The notes under the pieces are model-generated. The model made no database searches, was not told the origin of the DNA, and saw nothing but the letters and a program-made list of their open reading frames with translations. A program made the position numbers and the translations under genes. A DNA stretch of 64,000 nt from CALKAL01 sp051846895 (lineage in GTDB: Bacteria > Bacillota > Bacilli > Bacillales > Alkalibacillaceae), in NCBI GenBank assembly GCA_051846895.1, contig JBPYCQ010000005.1:1-64000 (forward strand). Direction: 5' to 3'. Below, piece by piece: positions 34,756 through 42,725 of this stretch (its first letter is position 1; each line of letters begins with the position of its first letter).

Positions 34756-35577
34756 TCATCCGAAACGCCCTGTGATATAATCTTCCGTTTTATGATGTTC
34801 TGGGTTTGAAAAGATTGTCTCGGTTTGGTCATATTCAATGACTTCTCCATTTAAGAAAAAAGCCGTTCGATCTGAAATCCGTGCCGCTTGTTGCATATTG
34901 TGTGTCACGATAATAATGCTGTAGTCTTTTTTTAATGACTGAACGAGCTCTTCAATTTTTGACGTTGAAATAGGATCCAATGCAGAAGTTGGTTCATCCA
35001 TTAAGATGACATTCGGTTCAATGGCAAGCGTTCTTGCGATACATAGTCTTTGTTGCTGTCCTCCTGATAGTCCGTAAGCATTTTCTTTTAATCGGTCTTT
35101 GACTTCATCCCAAAGTGCTGCCCCTTTAAGGCTCTTTTCCACAATCTCATCTAATATCTTTTTGCTGCGAATGCCGTGAATTTTTGCTCCATATGCGACA
35201 TTGTCATATATTGATTTCGGAAATGGGTTAGGCTTTTGAAAAACCATACCAACGTGTGTTCTAAGCTCTTCCACTTTAAACGACTTAGATAAAATGCTTT
35301 TTCCGTTGTATGAAATATCGCCAGAAATCTTAACATTTGGGACTAATTCAACCATACGATTTAATGTTTTTAAGTAGGTCGATTTTCCACACCCAGAAGG
35401 TCCGATAATTGCCGTGATTTCTTTTTCGAAAATAGATAAGTCAATCTCTTTTAAAGCGTGGGTTTCTCCATACCAGAGATTAAGCTGCTTTGTATTAAAT
35501 ACGATATTTTTCTCTGAACTTATTGAGGACTTTGATTTTTGGTAAATGGGTTGATCCTTAACTAATGACAGGCTCAT
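34756..35577 (-). CDS. pstB: Phosphate ABC transporter ATP-binding protein PstB
   Basis: A 273-residue ATPase that powers phosphate import. Walker A GPSGCGKST (about 58-66), Q-loop MVFQKPNPFP, signature LSGGQQQRL, Walker B VILMDEPTSALD and switch VTHNM are all intact; QKPNPFP is characteristic of PstB. AAGGAGTGATAAA precedes the ATG. It follows pstA by 20 nt and precedes phoU by 49 nt. Confidence 0.97.
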   Translation of the reverse strand: MSLSLVKDQPIYQKSKSSISSEKNIVFNTKQLNLWYGETHALKEIDLSIFEKEITAIIGPSGCGKSTYLKTLNRMVELVPNVKISGDISYNGKSILSKSFKVEELRTHVGMVFQKPNPFPKSIYDNVAYGAKIHGIRSKKILDEIVEKSLKGAALWDEVKDRLKENAYGLSGGQQQRLCIARTLAIEPNVILMDEPTSALDPISTSKIEELVQSLKKDYSIIIVTHNMQQAARISDRTAFFLNGEVIEYDQTETIFSNPEHHKTEDYITGRFG

Positions 35578-35597
35578 TTTATCACTCCTTAAAAGGT

Positions 35598-36482
35598 TTA
35601 ATATCTATGTTGGAATTTATTTCGAATAAAAATTGCAACAGAATTTAGTAAAAACAACATGATTAGTAGTACGATAATCGTTGCGGCAGCCAAGTTCGCG
35701 TATTCGTCGACGAGTGAAGCATCAATCGTCCAATAATAGATTTGCATCGGAAGTGCCGTGAATTTGTCAGTAATCCCTTCTGGAAAAGGGATGAGTAATG
35801 CAGGAATTCCAATGACTGTTAGTGGAGCCGTTTCGCCGATAGCCCGAGACAATGCAAGGATCGCACCTGTTAAAATGCCTGGTAACGCAGCCGGTAAAAT
35901 AATGTTTTTAATCGTTTGCCATTTCGTTGCACCCATACCGTATGATGCTTCACTTAAGTGTTGTGGTACAGCTTTTATTGCTTCTTGGGCAGCGACAATA
36001 ATAATAGGAAGCACAAGTAGGGATAACGTTAGTCCACCAGCCAAAATGATATTCCCCATCTCCATTGCTCGAACGAATATTGTTAGTCCTAATATACCGT
36101 AAACGATTGACGGGACCCCCGCTAAATTTGAGATATTTATTTGAATAAAAGATTGTACGCTTCCTTTTTTTAAATAAAGTTCTAAGAATATCGCCGTTCC
36201 AGCACCGATCAATAATGTCACTGGCGCAACGACAGCCATGAGCCAAAGGGATCCGAGAATAGCACCCATAATCCCAGCTCGATCTGGACTTGTTGATAAA
36301 TATCCAGTTATAAAGTTAATGTCAATCCAATTCCAACCTTCAGATACGACGCGATATATAAGTGCACCTAATACAATCAGTCCAAATAAAGTGGCAAGAA
36401 AAAAGATGTATTTTATCATGTTATTTTGATAAACACGACGATTAATTCGAGCTTGAAAATTTTTGCTTTCAAATTTCTTCAT
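35598..36482 (-). CDS. pstA: Phosphate ABC transporter permease PstA
   Basis: A 294-residue permease with six membrane helices. The cytoplasmic EAA loop that contacts PstB is EASYGMGATKWQTIKNIILPAALPG (read in two pieces, about 180-204). It pairs with PstC to form the channel. Start directly follows the pstC stop with one base between, so translation is coupled. Confidence 0.95.
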   Translation of the reverse strand: MKKFESKNFQARINRRVYQNNMIKYIFFLATLFGLIVLGALIYRVVSEGWNWIDINFITGYLSTSPDRAGIMGAILGSLWLMAVVAPVTLLIGAGTAIFLELYLKKGSVQSFIQINISNLAGVPSIVYGILGLTIFVRAMEMGNIILAGGLTLSLLVLPIIIVAAQEAIKAVPQHLSEASYGMGATKWQTIKNIILPAALPGILTGAILALSRAIGETAPLTVIGIPALLIPFPEGITDKFTALPMQIYYWTIDASLVDEYANLAAATIIVLLIMLFLLNSVAIFIRNKFQHRY

Positions 36483-36483
36483 G

Positions 36484-37419
36484 CTAGTATTCCTCCCTAA
36501 ATTTTCGAGAGATGGTTCTTGCGAGAAGGTTCATAATTAAGGTGAAAATAAATAAGGTCATAGCGATAGCATATAAGCTATAATAAATCGTTGATCCAGC
36601 TGGGGCATCTCCCCCTGAGACTTCAACGATATAAGCGGTCATCGTCTGCATAGATTGGGTAATATCAAATGTGAAGTTTTTCGAGCTACCACTAGCGATC
36701 GTGACAATCATCGTCTCTCCAATTGCTCGGGATATGCCAAGAATAAATGAGGCGATAATTCCAGATAAGGCAGCAGGTATGACGACTTTGAACGTTGCTT
36801 CAAATCGAGTTGACCCTAATGCTAATGCCCCTTCACGCATGGAGTTAGGAACTGAGCTCATCGCATCTTCTGATAATGATGCAATCATTGGAATAATCAT
36901 GATACCCATAACGATTCCTGGACTTAAAATGTTTGTTGCTTCCACTTCTGGCCAAATTGAACGAATGAGTGGTGTAACAAATGTAAATGCGAAAAAGCCA
37001 TAAACAATTGTTGGGATACCCGCCAGAACCTCTAGCAGTGGTTTTAATAGGCGCCGCGTACGGTCTGATGCGTACTCACTCAAATAAATTGCGGCCATCA
37101 TTCCAATGGGGCCTGCAACTAACATCGCAATAATAGAAGAAATAATCGTCCCGTTAATGAGTGGCAATACACCGAATTCAGGGTTCTGGCTTAATGGCTT
37201 TAATATAGTTCCTGAAAAGAAATCGATAATTGGAACACGCTTGAAAAATTCAATGGTTTCCGATAAAAGTGTATAGATGATTCCTAGCGTAGTAAGAATT
37301 GAGATGATTGCAAATAAAAAGAGGATGATTGGAATGATTTTTTCAAATATATTGAATAAGCTTTTTTTGGCTTTTTGCTGTGCAATTAATTGATGTACTT
37401 CTATATGGTTTGACGCCAT
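36484..37419 (-). CDS. pstC: Phosphate ABC transporter permease PstC
   Basis: A 311-residue permease with six membrane helices and EAA loop REGALALGSTRFEATFKVV (about 196-214). The first helix is followed by a periplasmic-side loop with NPEFGVLPLINGT, typical of PstC. It lies between the pstS-pstC attenuator and pstA. GGAGCGC precedes the start. Confidence 0.95.
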   Translation of the reverse strand: MASNHIEVHQLIAQQKAKKSLFNIFEKIIPIILFLFAIISILTTLGIIYTLLSETIEFFKRVPIIDFFSGTILKPLSQNPEFGVLPLINGTIISSIIAMLVAGPIGMMAAIYLSEYASDRTRRLLKPLLEVLAGIPTIVYGFFAFTFVTPLIRSIWPEVEATNILSPGIVMGIMIIPMIASLSEDAMSSVPNSMREGALALGSTRFEATFKVVIPAALSGIIASFILGISRAIGETMIVTIASGSSKNFTFDITQSMQTMTAYIVEVSGGDAPAGSTIYYSLYAIAMTLFIFTLIMNLLARTISRKFREEY

Positions 37420-37457
37420 TTGTTAAAGCGCTCCTTCCAGTCTGAAAACTTAGAGAA

Positions 37458-37483
37458 GATGAGGGCTTATATTAACCCTCATC
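37458..37483 (-). terminator. Attenuator hairpin between pstS and pstC
   Basis: GATGAGGG and CCCTCATC form an 8-bp stem over a 10-nt loop, with TTCTCT rather than a full U-run after it on the minus strand. A leaky terminator here would give more binding protein than permease, as is common in such operons. Confidence 0.65.
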
Positions 37484-37500
37484 CATTTATCTAAGCTCAA

Positions 37501-38499
37501 TTATTTCAAAGCTTCTAATTCCGCGATCAATGCTTTGGCTTCTTGATCAGGAATTGGTGCAAAGCCTGTCTCTCCAGCAAAATTATTCACATTTTTCATA
37601 ATGTAGATAGCATAATCTAATACTTGTGGCTTTTCTTTTGCATGATTCACATTTAAATAAGTAAATACTGGGCGTGTAAATCCAGCATAATCACCGTCTT
37701 CAGCAATTGTTTCAAGAGATGGTTCAACGGGGCCATCTCCGAAGTTGACGTGAACAACACCTAATTTATCTAGATTGTTGACGTAATAACCGAAACCGAA
37801 GAATCCTATAGCATGTTCATCCTCTGATACTAGAGTTACTAGAGTAGAATATTCTTGCTGAAGATTCACATCATCTCTTAAGTCCTGTTTTTCTAAAATA
37901 TTTTTATAGAAAAATTCATATGTTCCATGATTTTCGTTAGGTCCGTAAGTAGTAATCTTTTCATTTGGCCAGTTAGAGTTTATATCCGACCAAGTTTCAT
38001 AGTTTCCAAGAAATATATCTACAATTTGTTCAGGTGTTAATTCAGTTGCCCAGTCGTTATCTGGGTGTAAAACAAAAGTTAAACCATCTAGAGCTACTTT
38101 TAGTTCTTTCACTTCGATACCAAGCTCATCTGCTAAAGCTTGTTCTTCATCTTTTATATGACGGGATGCATCGTTAAAGTCCGTTCCATTTTCCTCTACT
38201 AAAAACTTTTGGAAACCAGCACTCGTACCAGCGCGACTTACTTCAACTGAAACCCCTTGTTGTTCATTGATCATATAATCTTCTGCTAGTCTAGACATTA
38301 ACGGATAGACAGTTCCTGAGCCATCAATGACAACGCTCCCCTCTAGTTTCGTAGATTCATTGTTCTCTTCTTTCTCTTTCTGATTTGCTTGTGAGTCACT
38401 GTCTTGTTTCTTTTCATCCCCAGAACCGCAAGCTACCAAAATTGCGAGAAGGAAAGCGAATAAAGCTACAATGGACATACTAGACATCTTTTTAAACAT
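37501..38499 (-). CDS. pstS: Phosphate-binding lipoprotein PstS
   Basis: A 332-residue extracytoplasmic phosphate receptor. A lipoprotein signal ends in the lipobox LVAC (Cys at about 24), followed by a charged linker (SGDEKKQDSDSQANQKEKEE). The phosphate site is seen as DGSGTVYPLMSRLAED and SRAGTSAGFQKFL, and GPNENHGTYEFF. First gene of the operon, AAGGGGGA upstream of the ATG, directly behind the Pho box. Confidence 0.95.
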   Translation of the reverse strand: MFKKMSSMSIVALFAFLLAILVACGSGDEKKQDSDSQANQKEKEENNESTKLEGSVVIDGSGTVYPLMSRLAEDYMINEQQGVSVEVSRAGTSAGFQKFLVEENGTDFNDASRHIKDEEQALADELGIEVKELKVALDGLTFVLHPDNDWATELTPEQIVDIFLGNYETWSDINSNWPNEKITTYGPNENHGTYEFFYKNILEKQDLRDDVNLQQEYSTLVTLVSEDEHAIGFFGFGYYVNNLDKLGVVHVNFGDGPVEPSLETIAEDGDYAGFTRPVFTYLNVNHAKEKPQVLDYAIYIMKNVNNFAGETGFAPIPDQEAKALIAELEALK

Positions 38500-38540
38500 G
38501 AAAAATCCCCCTTATAGAATCTGTTTTGTCTTACATGTTT

Positions 38541-38606
38541 ATCATAAAATGAGAAATTGCAAATGTCTGTTAAGGGAGTGTAAAGAACAAGTAAAGATAT
38601 TGTAAA
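38541..38606 (-). promoter_or_regulatory. PhoP box and -10 of the pst operon
   Basis: On the minus strand TTTACA, TTTACT, TTTACA, TTAACA and TTGCAA follow one another at exact 11-bp steps (starting, on the plus strand, at 38601, 38590, 38579, 38568 and 38557). This is the direct-repeat array bound by PhoP dimers in Bacillus. A TATGAT -10 box lies at 38541-38546. It implies activation under phosphate starvation. Confidence 0.93.
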
Positions 38607-38653
38607 TGCCTGATTTAGAGAGGGAGAGCTGTAACTTAAATAAAGTTGACTGA

Positions 38654-38746
38654 GGCCGTCCCCAATTTATTGAGGGGACGGCCGATAGGAAGCACACGAC
38701 GGCCGAAAAAAATAACCCCAAACATTAATTTAGTTTGAGGTTATTT
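38654..38746 (-). terminator. Double terminator after the ykkCD-MFS operon
   Basis: AATAACCTCAAAC pairs with GTTTGGGGTTATT (plus-strand 38711-38746), overlaps the last codons of the MFS gene and is followed by TTTTTTT on the minus strand. A second perfect 10-bp hairpin, GGCCGTCCCC/GGGGACGGCC, lies at 38654-38683. Confidence 0.82.
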
Positions 38747-39923
38747 CAGTTTGAAGTTCGACTTTTTTCTGAAAGGCTTTTAATACCCAAATCGAAATGA
38801 AAGGTATAACGAGTAAAACAATTAAGGTCATGAACAGTATGTGTATTGGAAAGTTGTCGGCGATTATCCCACCGAATACGGGGCCAATCATCTTTCCAGC
38901 TGTTCCGGTGCTATTAACAAAGCCTTGGTAAAATCCTAAACGCCCTTTTGGTGCTAAATCTGAAGCGATAGTTGGAACGGCTGGCCAAACTAACATTTCG
39001 CCAATAGTCAATACAACCATTCCAGTAACAAAATGAGCAAAGGAATCTGCGCCAATTAAATAAATAAAAGAAACGATAAAAATTGCGTTCCCTATAACAA
39101 TATGTGTTTTAGGACTTTCCACAAATTTAGTAAATAATTTGACTAAAGGTTGGGCTAATATAATTAATATTCCATTGATTGTCCAAATCAAGCTATATTG
39201 ATTTAATGAAATGCCGATATCTTGTGTGTAAGAGGCAATTGTTGTTGTCCACTGAGAGTAAGCTATCCAACATACTAAAAAGCCGCTACTCAAAATCATT
39301 AAAGCAATAAATGATGATTTATTTTTAATCCCCAGACCTTGGCTTAATACGGTTGAATAAGAGTGAGAATCTTGTTTTTCGTCCATTTTTTTATAAGTTA
39401 GTACAACGATGAAATAGTATATGGCAAAAAGGATTGCGTTCGCGTAAAAAATATAAGAAAACGAAATCTGCGCTATAAAACCAGCTAATGCCGCCCCGAG
39501 AGCAACCCCAAAGTTTTGCGCAACATAAATCGCATTAAATGTTCGGCGTCCACCTTCTGGCCAAACGGACGCTGCCATAGCAAACATCGCTGGAACGATA
39601 ATCCCTGATCCTAAACCCATTAAAATAAGTAAAATTGAATAAGGAACTAATGTATGGAACTGGGTCAAAATTATCGCTGAAATAAAAGTTAACAACCCGC
39701 CACCTAAAACGGTTTTATAACCACCGATTTTATCAAAAAGTGTTCCGCCAACCAGGTTTCCAACAATAGCTGCCCCTTGGTTAAATAACAAAATCATCCC
39801 CGCAAAAGTTAGCGTTTCGCCTAACTCTTGGTGCATGTAAATCGTATTTAAAGGCCAAATAAATGAAGCAGCAGTTACATTTATGGACATCCCGATAATT
39901 AATAACCATATGTTTTTCGGCAT
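38730..39923 (-). CDS. MFS transporter in the guanidine-riboswitch operon
   Basis: A 397-residue major facilitator with 12 membrane segments. The signature loop is NLVGGTLFDKIGGYKTVLGGG (read in pieces, about 56-76), and the second half repeats WPAVPTIASDLAPKGRLGFYQG. Drug or metabolite exporter type, exact cargo unknown. Its start lies only 14 nt after ykkD, behind one riboswitch and with no terminator between, so it should be made when guanidine is present. That suggests export of guanidine or a derivative (inference). Confidence 0.85.
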   Translation of the reverse strand: MPKNIWLLIIGMSINVTAASFIWPLNTIYMHQELGETLTFAGMILLFNQGAAIVGNLVGGTLFDKIGGYKTVLGGGLLTFISAIILTQFHTLVPYSILLILMGLGSGIIVPAMFAMAASVWPEGGRRTFNAIYVAQNFGVALGAALAGFIAQISFSYIFYANAILFAIYYFIVVLTYKKMDEKQDSHSYSTVLSQGLGIKNKSSFIALMILSSGFLVCWIAYSQWTTTIASYTQDIGISLNQYSLIWTINGILIILAQPLVKLFTKFVESPKTHIVIGNAIFIVSFIYLIGADSFAHFVTGMVVLTIGEMLVWPAVPTIASDLAPKGRLGFYQGFVNSTGTAGKMIGPVFGGIIADNFPIHILFMTLIVLLVIPFISIWVLKAFQKKVELQTEITSN

Positions 39924-39937
39924 GATGCATACCCTCT

Positions 39938-40255
39938 TTAAGTTACAAATTTAAGTCCTATCGTTGCTGATATAATAATAAAAATAAATAAAATTCTTAG
40001 AAACGTTGCTTTTTCTTTAAACCATATAATGCCTACAATCGCACTACCTGCCGCCCCAATTCCAGTCCAGATTGAATAGGCGACACTCATAGAGAGTTCT
40101 GACATCGCTATCGTTAAGAACACAAAGCTTAAAGTGAAAGAGATGATTAAAAGTAGAAGTGATTGCCAATTCTTTTTTTGATGGACAAAGTTAATCATTA
40201 AAACTCCACCCATCTCGAATAATCCAGCTAAAATAAGTGATGCCCAATACATCAT
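39938..40255 (-). CDS. ykkD: SMR guanidine exporter subunit YkkD-like
   Basis: A 105-residue small multidrug resistance protein with four helices. It matches Bacillus subtilis YkkD in length and in the features YWASLILAGLFEMGGV (active-site Glu at about 14), YSIWTGIGAAGSAIVG and the end ATIGLKFVT. It forms a heterodimer with YkkC in the membrane and, with riboswitch control, exports guanidinium by proton exchange. ATGA overlap with ykkC couples translation. Confidence 0.9.
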   Translation of the reverse strand: MMYWASLILAGLFEMGGVLMINFVHQKKNWQSLLLLIISFTLSFVFLTIAMSELSMSVAYSIWTGIGAAGSAIVGIIWFKEKATFLRILFIFIIISATIGLKFVT

Positions 40256-40581
40256 TCATCACCTCGTTCATCTGTTACAAATTTAAGTCCAATTACGCCA
40301 ACAAGTAATAAAGCAATAAAGCCAATTTTTATTAAATTGAAAGGTTCATCAAATAGCAAAATATCTGAAATGACAGTTCCAGCTGCACCAAGTCCAACAA
40401 AAACAGCATAAGCAGTCCCAACAGGTAATTTTTCCCCGGCAGCGATTAATAAATAAAAACTGATAATTATAGCTATAACAGTGATACCCCAAGTCGGTAC
40501 ACTGTTAGCATGCTTCAAGCCAATAACCCATATGACTTCGAAAAAGGCTCCGATAATTAATTTTATCCATTCAATGCGCAC
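40252..40581 (-). CDS. ykkC: SMR guanidine exporter subunit YkkC-like
   Basis: A 109-residue SMR protein with four helices. It matches YkkC: GAFFEVIWVIGLKHANSVPTW (read in pieces; active-site Glu at about 13), LPVGTAYAVFVGLGAAGTV and the end GVIGLKFVTDE. The GTG at 40581 is preferred because GGAG is eight bases upstream; an ATG at 40587 two codons earlier is possible, and the much longer frame from 40638 would read into the riboswitch terminator. Partner of YkkD. Confidence 0.9.
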   Translation of the reverse strand: MRIEWIKLIIGAFFEVIWVIGLKHANSVPTWGITVIAIIISFYLLIAAGEKLPVGTAYAVFVGLGAAGTVISDILLFDEPFNLIKIGFIALLLVGVIGLKFVTDERGDE

Positions 40582-40620
40582 GAACATCACTCCAATATTC
40601 ATTAATGAATATTCCCCATA

Positions 40621-40660
40621 AAAATAAAAAAACCCCAAGGAATATTAAATCTCCCGGGCT
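40621..40660 (-). terminator. Riboswitch-controlled terminator
   Basis: Minus strand: the CCCGGGAGA end of the aptamer can pair with downstream TCCTTGGGG, followed by TTTTTTTATTTTT. Ligand binding to the aptamer would use CCCGGG and prevent termination. Confidence 0.75.
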
Positions 40661-40748
40661 TTTGTCCCTCCGTGTCACAGATGATATAACAATATATCTG
40701 CGTGTTTTCTCTCGGACCAGACCAAAAAACTTTGCGGAACCCTAGAAA
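40650..40748 (-). promoter_or_regulatory. Guanidine-I riboswitch (ykkC RNA)
   Basis: The minus strand holds the ykkC consensus in order: CTAGGGTTCCGC, GGTCTGGTCCGAGAG, AAAACACGC, ACACGGAGGGACAAAAGC and CCGGGAGA. This aptamer binds guanidinium and turns on downstream genes. It lies directly before ykkC, its classical location. Confidence 0.95.
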
Positions 40749-40808
40749 ACATGATATATCAATTTTCTTGCCATCAGTTATTCTAACATGGATATCATTA
40801 TAAATCTA

Positions 40809-40838
40809 TTGATAAAATACGTTTTCTTTACGTATAAT
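40809..40838 (+). promoter_or_regulatory. Promoter of the sodium channel gene
   Basis: TTGATA (40809-40814), an 18-nt spacer and TATAAT (40833-40838). Confidence 0.7.
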
Positions 40839-40890
40839 CTACATGTGCATAAAGACAAAGACATTTATAATAAACGGGGGATTCAATTTA

Positions 40891-41688
40891 ATGAAACAGA
40901 TACAACAGCGGTGCCTAAAAATAGTTGAAAATAAGGGATTTCAAAATGCGATATTAATATTAATTCTAATCAATGCAATTACAATTGGAATGGAAACGTT
41001 CGATCCTCTATACGCAAAATATAGTGAGTGGTTTATAAAAATTGACTTCGTAATACTGATTATTTTTACTTTAGAAATTGTGATGAAATTAATTGCAGCA
41101 AAACCAATGTTTTCATTTTTCAAAGATGGGTGGAATGTGTTTGATTTTATTATAGTTGCCAGTAGTTATATCTTTACTGGTTCAAGCTATGTCATCGTTC
41201 TTCGTATTTTACGTGTCTTTAGGGTGTTCCGTACCATTTCGGTTATTCCATCATTACGTAAGCTAGTCAATGCATTGCTGATGACACTACCATCTTTAGG
41301 AAATATTATGATTTTATTATCAGTTATCTTTTATATTTTTAGTGTAATAGGGACGGAATTATTTAGTGAGACGAACCCAGAATATTTTGGAACGATATTC
41401 CATACGGCATTAACACTTTTTCAAATGGTTACATTAGAATCTTGGGCGAGTGGTGTCATGCGGCCTGTGATGGAATCGAGTCCTTGGGCATGGATTTATT
41501 TTGTTTCATTTATTATCGTTGGAGCTTTTGTAGTCATTAACTTATTCGTCGGTGTCATCGTTAGTAATTTCGAAAAAGTTGAACAGCTTGATATGGAAGA
41601 ACATTATGGTCAGCAGGATGATTTGGCGAAAGAAGTAAGTCAACTAAGAAAAGAAATTATAGAATTAAAAGATTTATTAAAAAAATAA
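40891..41688 (+). CDS. NaChBac-type voltage-gated sodium channel
   Basis: A 265-residue one-domain channel that forms a homotetramer. S1-S3 occupy about 18-85, S4 carries the gating arginines RILRVFRVFRTISVIPSLR (about 103-121), S5 and S6 flank the pore, and the selectivity filter is TLESWAS (about 183-189), identical to that of Bacillus halodurans NaChBac. The C-terminus is an acidic neck and coiled coil (DLAKEVSQLRKEIIELKDLL). In alkaliphiles such channels support Na+ re-entry for motility and pH homeostasis. The ATG at 40891 is set by CGGGGGA; the longer frame from 40843 lacks a site. Confidence 0.95.
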   Translation: MKQIQQRCLKIVENKGFQNAILILILINAITIGMETFDPLYAKYSEWFIKIDFVILIIFTLEIVMKLIAAKPMFSFFKDGWNVFDFIIVASSYIFTGSSYVIVLRILRVFRVFRTISVIPSLRKLVNALLMTLPSLGNIMILLSVIFYIFSVIGTELFSETNPEYFGTIFHTALTLFQMVTLESWASGVMRPVMESSPWAWIYFVSFIIVGAFVVINLFVGVIVSNFEKVEQLDMEEHYGQQDDLAKEVSQLRKEIIELKDLLKK

Positions 41689-41817
41689 ATGCGAAAATTG
41701 TTTATTAATATATAAAAGTATCGAATTTTATTGCGAAAATGTCGATTTAATGGTAGTTTTAATGTAAGTACTATTTTATAATAAATAGTTCCTATATTTC
41801 ACTGGAGTGAGAATATA

Positions 41818-42645
41818 ATGAACATTCGTCAATTTTTTAGAAATTTAATAGAATCCTTGTCGGTAAAAAGGGAGCAACCTGCATTTGCGACATCTGAAGG
41901 TACTGTTGAGAAAGTGAATCAACACTACCAATTTCAAGCTGCGAAAATATTCGAACGCGAGAAAAGCTCAAAACATCAGTTTGAGTCAAATCAGGAACAA
42001 ATGCCACAACCTGCCCCGAAAGATTATCGGAAGAAAGACAAGATTGCATTAGACCTACTTGTTGCTGTTGATCAGATGATGAGTGACCGTGATTTGCTTA
42101 AGCAAAATCTTGAGGATTTAAAAGATCGCTTAAAGCATAGTGACGAACATATTAATAAGTTGACTCAAGAAAGAAATCAACTTGAACAAGCGATTGCTTT
42201 AAAAGATACGGAAATTGCTAGACTTGAAGAGCAAATAACGAATCGGAATATGAACTACGATCAATTAATGGAAGACTATCAAGATATGCAAGCACGTCTG
42301 AATCATGAAATAGAAGATTTGAAAAATAATATTGATATAGAACAAGAACGCTATAATAAATTAAATGATTCTTATGAGTATTTACAAATTGAAAATGTTG
42401 GTAAAGTTCAAAGACTTGAAGATAAGATTCGTGAATTAGAGACTAAAAATGAAAACTTACAGAAAAAATACTACAAGATTCGCGAAGAAAATTCTTATTT
42501 ATTAGGTATGTTTAAAGACTTTAATAATCGCATGAATTCCTCATTTAAAGCATATGATTTAGAAGACGAGGTACAGGCGAAGGTGGAAAGAAACCAACAA
42601 GACGAACCAACTACTGACGAAACTCCAGAACTAGAAAAAGAATAA
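41818..42645 (+). CDS. Hypothetical coiled-coil protein
   Basis: A 275-residue soluble protein. After a basic, Gln-rich start, residues about 75-235 are one long coiled coil (DRDLLKQNLEDLKDRLKHS, LEEQITNRNMNYDQLMED, KIRELETKNENLQKKYYKI), ending in an acidic tail. No known family. GGAGTGAG precedes the ATG. A terminator follows, so it is a single gene between the channel and the deacetylase. Confidence 0.72.
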   Translation: MNIRQFFRNLIESLSVKREQPAFATSEGTVEKVNQHYQFQAAKIFEREKSSKHQFESNQEQMPQPAPKDYRKKDKIALDLLVAVDQMMSDRDLLKQNLEDLKDRLKHSDEHINKLTQERNQLEQAIALKDTEIARLEEQITNRNMNYDQLMEDYQDMQARLNHEIEDLKNNIDIEQERYNKLNDSYEYLQIENVGKVQRLEDKIRELETKNENLQKKYYKIREENSYLLGMFKDFNNRMNSSFKAYDLEDEVQAKVERNQQDEPTTDETPELEKE

Positions 42646-42653
42646 GCCAGCCT

Positions 42654-42679
42654 AATGAAGTCGCATCGTCGGCTTCATT
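42654..42679 (+). terminator. Terminator after the coiled-coil gene
   Basis: AATGAAG and CTTCATT form the stem base, with inner TC/GG pairs, followed by ATTTG. Confidence 0.55.
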
Positions 42680-42725
42680 ATTTGCATATGGACAAGTTGT
42701 AGAATCGATAGAAATGAGGATTTTT

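Noticed and set aside
40252..40638. Longer start for YkkC at 40638
   Set aside because: It would read through the riboswitch terminator; SMR proteins start just before the first helix.
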